Positions 8,984-16,990 of a stretch of 46,945 nucleotides of DNA are shown one piece after another. The notes below the pieces were generated by a model. It was not told the origin of the DNA and made no database searches. It worked only from the letters and a program-made list of their open reading frames with translations. The stretch is from Flavobacterium sp. (GTDB lineage Bacteria; Bacteroidota; Bacteroidia; Flavobacteriales; Flavobacteriaceae). Position 1 is the first letter of the stretch, and every line of letters begins with the position of its first letter. A program made the translations under genes and the position numbers. The stretch is from positions 1-46,945 of the forward strand of contig JALRGT010000022.1 of the NCBI GenBank assembly GCA_023259675.1, in the 5' to 3' direction.

Positions 8984-9028
8984 TAGCTCCTAGCTATAAT
9001 AAGTTAAAATAGTTATGGCTACGAGCTA
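8984..9028. terminator. Long imperfect hairpin between convergent genes
   Basis: TAGCTCCTAGCTATAA (8984-8999) pairs with TTATGGCTACGAGCTA (9013-9028), 14 of 16 positions. Located 27 bp after the plus-strand gene and 54 bp after the minus-strand phosphatase gene, it probably terminates both. Confidence 0.6.
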
Positions 9029-9081
9029 GAAATTTTGTCACATTGAAGTCTAATTTTTTTTTTATAACATTCAACGCTGAA

Positions 9082-9729
9082 TTATAAAATAGACATTAAA
9101 TCTAAAGGGGTTTTTAAAATCATTTTGGCTCCGTTTGAAATCAATTCTTCTTCCGGTCTATAGCCCCATAAAACCCCAACGGCAAACATTTTGGCATTTG
9201 TAGCCGTTTGCATATCAATATCAGAATCTCCCACGAAAATAATTTCTTCGGGTTTACATCCCCAACTGTCGCTTATGTTTACTGCCTTCTCAGGATTGGG
9301 TTTTTTTAATGGTTCTGTGGTCAAACCCAGAATAGGATTAAAATAGTTTGGAAAAATAACCTCCGTAATTTCTTTGGTGAGTTCATCCGCTTTGTTGGAG
9401 AATACACTCATTTTTATATTTTTGGATTTTAATTCGTCCAATAATTCGAAAATACCATCATAGGGTTTTGTTTTTCGGGTGCATATCGTTCGATAAGCTG
9501 AAATCATTAAATCATAACACTGATCAATTTGGGTGTCCTCATTGGTTGCGGCAGGTAAAGCTTTGCTCACCAGATTCCGAAGGCCACTGCCAATGAAATA
9601 TTGATAGGTATCATAGTCGTGAGTAGGATAGTGGAGCCCTTCCAGAACGATATTCATTGCATCTGCAATATCTTCCAATGAATTTACCAGTGTGCCGTCT
9701 AAGTCAAAAATAATTCCTTTAAACTTCAT
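9082..9729 (-). CDS. HAD-superfamily phosphatase, phosphoglycolate-phosphatase-like
   Basis: The likely product is 215 residues, starting at MKFKGIIFDLDGTLVNS. An upstream in-frame ATG at 9792 would add 21 residues without family resemblance, so I prefer 9729. Motif I is FDLDGTL with the nucleophilic Asp, motif II is the Ser of MSVFSNKAD, motif III Lys is in LKKPNPEK, and motif IV is FVGDSDIDMQTATNA. The cap between motifs I and II is the helical C1 type. The family removes phosphate from small substrates; phosphoglycolate is the usual annotation, but pyrophosphate and nucleotide activities also occur. No operon partner is visible: repeat-rich DNA lies upstream and a convergent hairpin downstream. 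Class is certain, substrate uncertain. Confidence 0.85.
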   Translation of the reverse strand: MKFKGIIFDLDGTLVNSLEDIADAMNIVLEGLHYPTHDYDTYQYFIGSGLRNLVSKALPAATNEDTQIDQCYDLMISAYRTICTRKTKPYDGIFELLDELKSKNIKMSVFSNKADELTKEITEVIFPNYFNPILGLTTEPLKKPNPEKAVNISDSWGCKPEEIIFVGDSDIDMQTATNAKMFAVGVLWGYRPEEELISNGAKMILKTPLDLMSIL

Positions 9730-10189
9730 ATTTGTGTTGGTATAGAAATCGAAAACCCGATTTTTCGATTCTTGTTTGAGTTTGCTAGCCAAAGGTAGGG
9801 ATATTGTTTTTTCTTTTGGGTTTGTTATTAGTATTTCATCCCAATCTTGTCATCATGGTGAAGGAATGATAGCGTCCAGTTTTTTTAGCAGCCTAATGAA
9901 TATTTGATTGGAGTTTAATCTTTTCTTTTTTTCTTGATAAAAAAAGAAATCGACATTAGGAGATTCACGAACTCCAATAAAATATTAATGCGTGAGCTAA
10001 ACAAAAAAATCAAGCCTAACAAATAGAAAGTTCGAAAACTACGGCAAAGCGCCATTCCGCACCCAAGCCGTTCTCCTTTCATGGGCAACTTGTGGAGTGC
10101 TACCACTTTGCTTTTTCGTTGTTTGTAATACTTTTTATTTAAGGGCGTTTGGAGAGGAATCATGTTGTTTTTTACCTGATTTTTTCTAC

Positions 10190-10222
10190 ACAAACTTGTC
10201 ATGCTGACGAAGGAAGCATCTC
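10190..10222. repeat. 33-nt direct repeat, copy A
   Basis: Identical over 33 nt to 11998-12030. The core is CTTGTCATGCTGACGAAGG, then GAAGCATCTC. It resembles the abundant short intergenic repeats of Bacteroidota genomes. Confidence 0.8.
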
Positions 10223-10314
10223 TACGAGACAAGTGGGATAGCGGACTGAAGAAGTAATTTTTTTATTTTGTTTGTGTGCACGAGCGTGACGCTCACGCTA
10301 ATGGTCATGTCTCG

Positions 10315-10363
10315 TCCTAAAATAAGTTTACATATTTATACTTAATCCTAAAATAGATTTACA
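10315..10363. repeat. Paired direct repeats TCCTAAAATAnnTTTACA
   Basis: Copies at 10315-10332 and 10346-10363 differ at two positions and are 31 bp apart start to start. They could be remnants of a mobile-element end or a binding site; nothing adjacent decides. Confidence 0.6.
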
Positions 10364-10371
10364 ACTCATTT

Positions 10372-11460
10372 TTAGTCCTTGAAAATTATTGTGAATTCTG
10401 CTCCTTCGTTTATTTTACTTTTTACTTCAATACGACCACCTAAATTAGTAATGTGATTGTAAATCAAGTATAAGCCGATACCATTACTATCAATATGATT
10501 GTGAAATTTTTGGTGCAATCCAAATATTTTATCTCGTACTTTATCCATGTCAAAACCCAATCCATTATCTGAATAGATTAATTGATTTTTTCCATTTGTT
10601 TTTTTAGAAGTTATAAAAACGGAAGGAAAAGTGTCTGGTTTGGAGTATTTTATTGAATTTGTAATCAAGTTTAAGAATATACTTTTCAAGTATTCTTTAT
10701 TGAATTTAATAGTAGTAACGGTTTCAAAATCAATAGTGATTTTAATTTTTGAATTCACTATCAAAGAGTTTATAGAAAGTAATACTTCATCTAAATTCTC
10801 TTTTAAACTTAATTCTTCAATAGAAGCATTTAACTCATCTTTATGGATTAATTCGTCTACAGAGTTTTTTAATGTTTGACTTAAACGTTCTGTTGTTGTT
10901 TTTAGGATGGTTATAAATTCAAGGGTTTCCTCATCATTAATTTTAGATATGTCGATAAGCTCAAATACAGATAGTAAATTATTTACCGGTGACTTTAAGT
11001 CATGCGAGGTGGTGTAAGATAAATGCTTGAGGTCATTATTGATTTTTGTCAGATTTGTGAGGAGTATATTTCGCTCATCTTCAATCTTTTTTTTATGGGT
11101 AATGTTTTTAGCAATAGCGTATACTAATTTTTCATCTTCAACAGGCATCGATGTCCAAGATAACCATACAAGCTCTCCAGTTTTGGTTAAGTATCTATTT
11201 TCGAAATTTAAGAGAGGTTTGTTTTTATAGACTTGTTCTCTGGTTTCGATTGTCATTTTAAGATCTGGAGTATAAACAAATGTATGTATGGGTCTCGCAT
11301 ATAATTCCTCCTCTGAGTACCCTAATAATTGTGAAACTGCCGGGTTTATCCTTTTAAAATAACCATCAAAACCTGCAATACAAATCAAATCAGCTGAGAT
11401 GTTAAAAAAATTATCAAAATGATATTCCTTATCAGGACTTGGCTTTTGTTTTGTTATCAT
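10372..11460 (-). CDS. Soluble PAS-domain sensor histidine kinase
   Basis: This 362-residue protein has a single PAS domain at about 15-125 (ISADLICIAGFDGYFKRINP with the PAC part FENRYLTKTGELVWLSWTS). A coiled linker follows, then a HisKA helix with phospho-acceptor His153 in TSHDLKSPVNNLL, and an HATPase domain with N box LNLITNSIKYS, G1 box DNGLGFD and G2 box GIGLYLI. No transmembrane segment or signal peptide is present, so it senses a cytoplasmic cue. No response regulator gene is adjacent, making it an orphan kinase here. It is flanked by repeat-rich DNA on one side and a 313-bp empty stretch on the other, so it is probably monocistronic. The signal and partner cannot be inferred. Confidence 0.9.
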   Translation of the reverse strand: MITKQKPSPDKEYHFDNFFNISADLICIAGFDGYFKRINPAVSQLLGYSEEELYARPIHTFVYTPDLKMTIETREQVYKNKPLLNFENRYLTKTGELVWLSWTSMPVEDEKLVYAIAKNITHKKKIEDERNILLTNLTKINNDLKHLSYTTSHDLKSPVNNLLSVFELIDISKINDEETLEFITILKTTTERLSQTLKNSVDELIHKDELNASIEELSLKENLDEVLLSINSLIVNSKIKITIDFETVTTIKFNKEYLKSIFLNLITNSIKYSKPDTFPSVFITSKKTNGKNQLIYSDNGLGFDMDKVRDKIFGLHQKFHNHIDSNGIGLYLIYNHITNLGGRIEVKSKINEGAEFTIIFKD

Positions 11461-11773
11461 TAGGTTTGAAAATTTGTGCTAATTTGGTTTTAGATCAAAA
11501 CCAGTTTAATGAATTATTTTTTGAAGGAAATGATCTTTTTTCAAATTTAGCTAAATAATTATTCATAACATGATTCCTGTTATAATTTAAATTAACAAAA
11601 TGATGTTAATCTTACAACTTTTGTTTTTGTTAGCCTAGTTGAAAACGCAACAACTTAATTTTTTAATATAGGATCTTATTTATCGCCTAATATTAAGGAC
11701 CAAAAAACGATACAGAACGTTAATTCCACTAAATCACACACTATATCAAAACAGCTTTTAGCGGTTGTGTTTC
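11461..11773. other. 313-bp spacer with no recognisable element
   Basis: AT-rich DNA upstream of the histidine kinase and downstream of the small hypothetical gene. I see no open frame, repeat or good promoter match. Confidence 0.5.
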
Positions 11774-11986
11774 TTATTCTGTTGAGTATAAAATTCCCCA
11801 ATAACCATATTTCATTTCTTTTTCGAATATTTCTCCAACCTCATATTTTCTGTATACTTCTAAATTTATCAATTCTTGATTTTTTGGATTTTCAAAGTTA
11901 ATATAATGTCTTAAACGTCCGTTTTTGGTTGTATATGGTTTGTATTCTTCAACGGAAATTCCGTAACTAATAACGTTTTTTAACAT
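11774..11986 (-). CDS. Small hypothetical protein
   Basis: A 70-residue open frame with no recognised family. It is rich in Tyr, Lys and Glu and lacks a signal peptide, membrane helix or cysteine. Charge and aromatic distribution (YKPYTTKNGRLRHYINFENP, GEIFEKEMKYGYWG) look like a folded small domain rather than random translation, which would be richer in Phe/Ile/Leu in this AT-rich genome. Its start lies 12 bp from a 33-nt intergenic repeat. Plausible but unproven gene. Confidence 0.5.
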   Translation of the reverse strand: MLKNVISYGISVEEYKPYTTKNGRLRHYINFENPKNQELINLEVYRKYEVGEIFEKEMKYGYWGILYSTE

Positions 11987-11997
11987 CCCAATTATCT

Positions 11998-12030
11998 ACA
12001 AACTTGTCATGCTGACGAAGGAAGCATCTC
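11998..12030. repeat. 33-nt direct repeat, copy B
   Basis: Identical to 10190-10222. It is followed by an inverted motif around GGAAAGCATTTCC (12065-12077) and a tail that also looks repeat-derived. Confidence 0.8.
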
Positions 12031-12088
12031 CGTGTATTACTTATTTGCTCATTGTTGAGGACACGGAAAGCATTTCCGCGCTAACGGG

Positions 12089-12970
12089 TTAATAATATTC
12101 TATTTCTCTTTCCTTACGAGAGTTTGTTTTGTATTTTACTCCTTCCTGACTTATAATGAAATCTTTGGAAACAATCCAGTTATTGAATTTATCATATTCG
12201 TACTCTTTAAGTTCATCGCCACTATAGATTTTTTCATTTCCAAAATGTTTGGTAGAAGAAATCACATTTTTGTATTTATCATATGTGTAGCTAATATAAT
12301 AAGTCTTGTCAAAACTAGATATGGTTATTTTTGAAGCTAATTTAGATTTTGGAAAATAACTTGTTTTGGAAATATTTTCACCTCCATTAGTCTTTTGCCT
12401 GCTTTCCACAATATTGCTTTCACTGTCGTAAGTATAAAAAGTTTGGTCTGTTTGGTTGCCATAATCAATATGATTTGTCATAGAAGCAAGTTGATTTTTA
12501 CTGTTATAAGTATATGTCTTTGTCGCAAGAACTTGATTTTTACGGATGTTTATAGTTGTTTCATCTATTCTGTTTCCTGCCTTGTTGTATTGTATAGTTG
12601 TCTGCATTCCTGAATTTGGTATGTCAGAGGAACTATCTCTATATAATGTCACTCTGTTATTATCGTTATAAGTATATTCTTCAAGTCGACAAATACTGGC
12701 ATCTTTGCGGTATTGAGCTGATTTAATAATATTTCCCTGTTCATTATAAAAAGTAATAAAATACATATCGATTACCTTTTTTGGTTTGATTGTGTCATTT
12801 GCATTGAAGGTTAATTTATAACGGTATTCTTTTATGCTCTTCACTTTTCCATTGAGATTGTTCATCTCCAAATGATTCTTGAATTTATCAGCTAAATGAA
12901 ATACTTGTGCATTTCCTTTATAAGAAAAGCAAAACAAAAGTATAACAATCATTATCTGTAATTTTTTCAT
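12089..12970 (-). CDS. Secreted YD/RHS-repeat-like protein
   Basis: A 293-residue protein with an N-terminal signal peptide (MKKLQIMIVILLFCFSYKGNAQ, cleavage after AQ). The body has repeated units of the form YTYNxxNxxxxxxx seen in RHS/YD proteins: EEYTYNDNNRVTLY, IQYNKAGNRIDE, KTYTYNSKNQLASM, TFYTYDSESNIVES, ISYTYDKYKNVISS, KEYEYDKFNNWIVS. Such repeats make beta-strands of a shell or sheet. The protein is far shorter than toxin-bearing RHS proteins and has no C-terminal toxin domain or polymorphic tip, so it is better described as a small secreted YD-repeat protein common in Flavobacteriaceae. It lies about 90 bp downstream of the large TPR-like gene on the same strand but is probably independent. 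Function unknown. Confidence 0.8.
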   Translation of the reverse strand: MKKLQIMIVILLFCFSYKGNAQVFHLADKFKNHLEMNNLNGKVKSIKEYRYKLTFNANDTIKPKKVIDMYFITFYNEQGNIIKSAQYRKDASICRLEEYTYNDNNRVTLYRDSSSDIPNSGMQTTIQYNKAGNRIDETTINIRKNQVLATKTYTYNSKNQLASMTNHIDYGNQTDQTFYTYDSESNIVESRQKTNGGENISKTSYFPKSKLASKITISSFDKTYYISYTYDKYKNVISSTKHFGNEKIYSGDELKEYEYDKFNNWIVSKDFIISQEGVKYKTNSRKEREIEYY

Positions 12971-13029
12971 TTTAGTCTTTTTGTAGGTAAAAAATAGGTT
13001 TCTATAATTGTAGTGATATATAGCTGTGG

Positions 13030-13053
13030 GTACGAGGTCAGGAGACTTCGTAC
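13030..13053. repeat. Hairpin just downstream of the TPR-like gene
   Basis: GTACGA (13030-13035) pairs with TCGTAC (13048-13053), extended by a mismatch and GT/AC. It lacks a T-run on the minus strand, so it may be an intergenic repeat rather than a classic terminator for the gene ending at 13062. Confidence 0.5.
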
Positions 13054-13061
13054 AGTAGAGT

Positions 13062-16000
13062 TTAATTTAATCGATAGCCTCTCTTTAGTTTATCATTTAT
13101 CATATTATTATAATAAAGTATTAAATCAGGTTGCATACCAACCATAGATTTTATATAAACTTCAGATATATGTTTATCTATCGCCGACAAAGGTAAAGCT
13201 GTATTATTCAGGAAATTAAAAAAGTCAATGCATGTAGTGATCACATTTTGATTGTTGTTTATAGAAAATTGCAGATTTTCTAAAACCATTGGATAGTAAT
13301 TTTCTCTGCCGCCAATGTATTCTATAAATTCTTTTTTTAAAGTTTCGTAACTAATATTAATGCCTAAATAATTTGATTTCAACAAGAATCGATAAAAGTC
13401 GGAATTGCATTTTTCAGGATAATAAGTTAATAGAAATTTTTCTGGATTTAAAAAGTTGGTATTGAAATTAGAACCAGTCTTAAATTGAAAAACAGAAATA
13501 TCGCTACTGATGTATCGGTGATTTTCTCTTATTGAAAGATGTAAAGAATCAATCATATTATTCATAATAGCATTTTCATAATCATTTTCCTTTTTTGGGA
13601 TTTTTAAAATAACGTCTAATTTTTCTTCAACTAAATCAATTTCACAATTATTATCTATCCAATCTAATATTGATTGTAAAAAAACGATCCTAGTCTTTTT
13701 ATTTCCTTCGGGATAGAAAAAATTTTCAACCCCCTCAATAGTAATGTTCATACTCAAAGTCGATTCGGGGGAGTTATTTTCTGTATTTAGATAGCTTTCA
13801 ATTTGATGTTTCGTATTGTATGAAATAATAAATTTATGTTTGAATTCAAATTTTAAATCTCTTTCTAGAAAATAAAATAGCATGAGAGAAGTGAAATCTA
13901 TTATAAATTTTAATGATTGATTTTGAGTATCAATAACTGTTGTAAAAATATTTGGAATTGTTATAAATTCACTACGGCTATTGCCGGTCAGATACAAATA
14001 TGCATCAACGAAATTTCTTTTGAATACTGCACTTACGACAACTAAATATCCAATACGGTAATTATAATAATCATCTAAAAGTTTATCTTTATGCGTTTTT
14101 TCTTGGGAGCCAATAGTGCCAAATTGTTCCACAAGGAATTTTGTAAAATCATTTATATCAGAAGGCATTTCTAATGAATACAATCCTAAGTCATTTACAG
14201 GATTCTTGGTTTCTTCTTCAATTTCTCTGTATAGATTTAAAGCATCATTAAAAATTTCAACAATTGTAATATTGTTTAGCTTTTTAGTCATTGGATGAAT
14301 CTGACTAAAAGTTTCTCCAATTTTTTTACTTAACAATTCTTTTTGTAATCCTGTTGACTTTGTAATTTGTATTTTTTCCCGTCGGTCATCTATAAGATAT
14401 ACTACCCAATAACCTAATTCAACCGTTTCAAATTTTTTAAAAAAATCATCAAATAACATAGAAGTACCAAAATAATTCATTCTGGCTTCTGTATTGTTTT
14501 TATCTGATGCCAAATTGTATAAAATTTTGAATCCTTTTTCAATATTTTTTTTATTTCGCAATAATACTCCTGTGATATAAAGACCAATTTCATCATTCTC
14601 AAAAACATCAGGAATTGAAAATGAAATTTTCATTATTTCGTCACAATTATTCGTCATTTCAAGTGTTGCAAGATACCAATACAAGTACTTTTTATTATCG
14701 AAAAAATGGTTATACAAAAGATGGTCTATTTGTTTAAGTTTTGCTAAATCATGTATTCGTGCACATAAATCATGTTCTAAGCAAAGTAACTGCTCATCAA
14801 TATAATCACTTGTAATTCTCCAAAACTCTAGTAATTCCAAAAGTTCTTTGCTTTTACCTTTGGGAGTATCCTCTTTCTTTTTCAATACACTGTGAAGAAT
14901 AAAAATATACAATCGTAAGGTTTCGGATATTTTTGATTTATCTATGTAAGTATCCATGAAATTTAATGCGTCAAGAGGCTTGCCCAAACGATCCAAATTG
15001 TCAGCGATTAGATTTTTACAAGGTATATCAAAAGTAACATTGTCTTTAACTTTGTCTAACGATAAGAATACATCTTCAACATCACAATCATCACTTTGTT
15101 GTAATAGAACAGTGGATTTTAGGACTACTTTCAAATCATCAATAATAAATTTTTTCTTTAATACGATATCCAGTCGAATTGCTAATTTGCTTTCAGCATC
15201 AACATAATGCTTGATAATATCGAAAACGTTTATTAAATTGAATAGATGACGTTCATCAATTATATCAATTGAATTTAAATAGTTATCATTTAATTGCTCG
15301 ATTTCTTCACCTCTAGAAAGTAAATGGAGAGCAACAGTTTTAAAAAGATAGAATTCTGCATGTAATGCACCATTTGAAGTTTCATATTCTACAAGGCAAT
15401 CTAATGATTTTTGAAATTCCTTTTTATGATTTAATATTTGACAAAAACATAGTGTATAAAACCAATGCGACTTTTCTAATTGATTGTATATTTTTGTTAA
15501 TTCATTTATACTTTCTTCATCATTTGTACTCACATATTTAAGATAATATAAGGAAAATTTATGATGTTTGGTAGTTCCAGAAATCTCAGTCCCTTCTAAA
15601 CTAGTTATATAAAATTCTAGAAGACGAATAGCTGAAAGTATATCAGGCTCATTTTCAATAATAAAATTTTTGCCAGAAATATATTTTAGGGTTAAACTGT
15701 TAACCGCCTTACTTATTAATAAGTCGAGAGCAATTATCCATGCCTGTTTGTTTTCAAAATTTAAAATTTTATATCTGTCAAAATCGAACGTTAAGTAAAG
15801 TTTGTAATCCCTTAATTCACCTAAGTATCTAATTTTATTTGTACTAATTATATGATAAATGATACTGTGCTGGTATTTATAATCCATTAAAACAATTGGT
15901 GGAACGGTCTTTATAAATTGTTTTATATTATCTGATGTAAAAGTTTTTACAATCCAAGCAGTACCATTATATTCATCTGAAATTAAAATGTCATCTGCTA

Positions 16001-16412
16001 AATTTATTGCTTTTGCAAAATCCGCTATATTTAGGTATTCGATACAGGCTCTGTATTTTATCTTTTCATCTTCTTTGTTGAGATTATATGCTCTGACAAA
16101 ATCTAGTGCGGAATCTTCTTTCGTAAAACCTTCCAATTCTCTTTTACAAACTGCCTTTAAGAAAAGGATTTTACTTTCTATTTTATGATTCTTGGGGACA
16201 TTACTTTCCTTAATACGCCTTTCTAAATCAATAAGTAAATTGAGGGCTGATTTTGGTTTGAACTCCAAAATGAAGTTGTTGATCATTTTTATCTGTTCTT
16301 GATAATCAGATAAAATAAACGATAATCCATCAAATATATTTGTAATATATTTATCACCGATATCAACATTATCAGCCTGAATGTTTCCAGTATTTATATT
16401 TTTAATCCCCAT
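13062..16412 (-). CDS. Large TPR-like protein with N-terminal amyloid-type motif and predicted GreAB-C and PIN domains
   Basis: I place the start at 16412 (MGIKN), not 16445, giving about 1116 residues and an 11-nt overlap with the upstream gene. Residues 1-20 form a motif, KNINTGNI then DNVDIGDKY, nearly the same as the C-terminus of the upstream protein. About 40-640 is alpha-helical and TPR-like (for example HKKEFQKSLDCLVEYE). About 660-725 fits the beta-pattern of the GreA/GreB C-terminal domain (VELGYWVVYLIDD, KELLSKKIGETF, ITIVEIF). About 820-985 looks PIN-like, with candidate acidic residues in FIIDFTSLML, KHQIESYL, NMIDSLHLS and YISSDISV. No P-loop is present, so it is not a classical NLR ATPase. 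TPR-GreABC-PIN proteins have been predicted as effectors of prokaryotic conflict systems. The domain calls are by eye; I am confident of the gene and motif, moderately of PIN, less of GreAB-C. Confidence 0.75.
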   Translation of the reverse strand: MGIKNINTGNIQADNVDIGDKYITNIFDGLSFILSDYQEQIKMINNFILEFKPKSALNLLIDLERRIKESNVPKNHKIESKILFLKAVCKRELEGFTKEDSALDFVRAYNLNKEDEKIKYRACIEYLNIADFAKAINLADDILISDEYNGTAWIVKTFTSDNIKQFIKTVPPIVLMDYKYQHSIIYHIISTNKIRYLGELRDYKLYLTFDFDRYKILNFENKQAWIIALDLLISKAVNSLTLKYISGKNFIIENEPDILSAIRLLEFYITSLEGTEISGTTKHHKFSLYYLKYVSTNDEESINELTKIYNQLEKSHWFYTLCFCQILNHKKEFQKSLDCLVEYETSNGALHAEFYLFKTVALHLLSRGEEIEQLNDNYLNSIDIIDERHLFNLINVFDIIKHYVDAESKLAIRLDIVLKKKFIIDDLKVVLKSTVLLQQSDDCDVEDVFLSLDKVKDNVTFDIPCKNLIADNLDRLGKPLDALNFMDTYIDKSKISETLRLYIFILHSVLKKKEDTPKGKSKELLELLEFWRITSDYIDEQLLCLEHDLCARIHDLAKLKQIDHLLYNHFFDNKKYLYWYLATLEMTNNCDEIMKISFSIPDVFENDEIGLYITGVLLRNKKNIEKGFKILYNLASDKNNTEARMNYFGTSMLFDDFFKKFETVELGYWVVYLIDDRREKIQITKSTGLQKELLSKKIGETFSQIHPMTKKLNNITIVEIFNDALNLYREIEEETKNPVNDLGLYSLEMPSDINDFTKFLVEQFGTIGSQEKTHKDKLLDDYYNYRIGYLVVVSAVFKRNFVDAYLYLTGNSRSEFITIPNIFTTVIDTQNQSLKFIIDFTSLMLFYFLERDLKFEFKHKFIISYNTKHQIESYLNTENNSPESTLSMNITIEGVENFFYPEGNKKTRIVFLQSILDWIDNNCEIDLVEEKLDVILKIPKKENDYENAIMNNMIDSLHLSIRENHRYISSDISVFQFKTGSNFNTNFLNPEKFLLTYYPEKCNSDFYRFLLKSNYLGINISYETLKKEFIEYIGGRENYYPMVLENLQFSINNNQNVITTCIDFFNFLNNTALPLSAIDKHISEVYIKSMVGMQPDLILYYNNMINDKLKRGYRLN

Positions 16413-16785
16413 AATTATCCCCAATTCTAAAATTACCTCCTTCAATGTTCACATTACCTGTATTCACATTTTTACTGTTCGAAATTGTATTTTCAATATT
16501 AGGCAGTTTTTCAAGAATTTCTTTCAGATAGACTTCTAATTTTGGGTCGTCTTCAATTGAATTTTCAATGATTGCAACAGCATTACTTAATTTTTCTTTA
16601 TTTTGTGGATCTTTCTGCAAATCTTTTAGGTTTTTCTTTGGTTCTTCGTTTTTATAAAACAATGATTTTATCCAATTATAAGCGTCTTCTGAAACTTTCT
16701 CACTTCCAGTTTCAAATGCTTTATCTAATCCTTTTTGGGCTAATGTTGTCAAAAAAACTGTTATTGCTGCTGTAATTATAGGCAT
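16402..16785 (-). CDS. Small helical protein with C-terminal amyloid-type motif (Bell-like effector candidate)
   Basis: A 127-residue protein. The N-terminal part (1-45, MPIITAAITVFLTTLAQKGL followed by an amphipathic stretch ending YNWIKSLF) is a hydrophobic helix plus amphipathic helices, like membrane-acting HeLo/Bell-type cell-death domains. A lysine/glutamate-rich helical region follows to about 95. The last 24 residues are a Gly/Asn motif: KNVNTGNVNI, then GGNFRIGDNYGD. The downstream gene begins with a matching motif. The pattern shared by both is KN-[IV]-NTGN-[IV], a short spacer, N-x2-IGD-x-Y. The two genes overlap by 11 nt and are surely cotranslated. By analogy with bacterial Bell/NLR pairs and fungal HET-s-type motifs I infer templated assembly between the two proteins. 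The gene is firm; the effector role is inferred. Confidence 0.75.
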   Translation of the reverse strand: MPIITAAITVFLTTLAQKGLDKAFETGSEKVSEDAYNWIKSLFYKNEEPKKNLKDLQKDPQNKEKLSNAVAIIENSIEDDPKLEVYLKEILEKLPNIENTISNSKNVNTGNVNIEGGNFRIGDNYGD

Positions 16786-16918
16786 ATTAATATGTGTTTT
16801 ATATTAATTTTTCACTGAAATTTTTTATTATATTTAGGGAAAACTTAGATTACCAAAATAGGTATAATTTCTGAATAATAGAAGATTATTGGATTTGAGT
16901 TTTAAACAGAATACTCCT

Positions 16919-16951
16919 AAAAAAAAAAAACACCAATCTTTCGATTGATGT
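16919..16951 (-). terminator. Rho-independent terminator of the DUF808 gene
   Basis: ACACCAATC (16930-16938) pairs with GATTGATGT (16943-16951) with one G-T pair and a 4-nt loop. On the minus strand the stem is followed by a run of at least ten Ts. It lies 40 bp after the DUF808 stop. Confidence 0.85.
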
Positions 16952-16990
16952 TTGTTACTATTTTTAAGATGTTCAAGTATTGTGTTTTCT

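Larger units (their letters stand above)
9793..10371. other. Repeat-rich spacer without a credible gene
   Basis: About 580 bp between the phosphatase and the histidine kinase. It contains a degenerate copy (near 9846-9870) and a full copy (10190-10222) of a repeat that recurs at 11998-12030, a palindrome AGCGTGA-CGC-TCACGCT near 10284-10300, and two direct copies of TCCTAAAATAnnTTTACA (10315-10332 and 10346-10363). An open frame at 9915-10232 runs through the repeat and is not convincing as a gene. Confidence 0.65.

Noticed and set aside
9915..10232. 105-codon open frame on the minus strand
   Set aside because: It runs through the 33-nt intergenic repeat and ends in a poly-Lys stretch; no family resemblance.
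12089..12970. RHS polymorphic toxin
   Set aside because: Only short YD-type repeats; no toxin tip, immunity gene or delivery domain, and the total length is under 300 residues.
13062..16412. NLR/STAND ATPase
   Set aside because: The overall layout suggested it, but no Walker A (GxxxxGK[ST]) is present anywhere in the protein.
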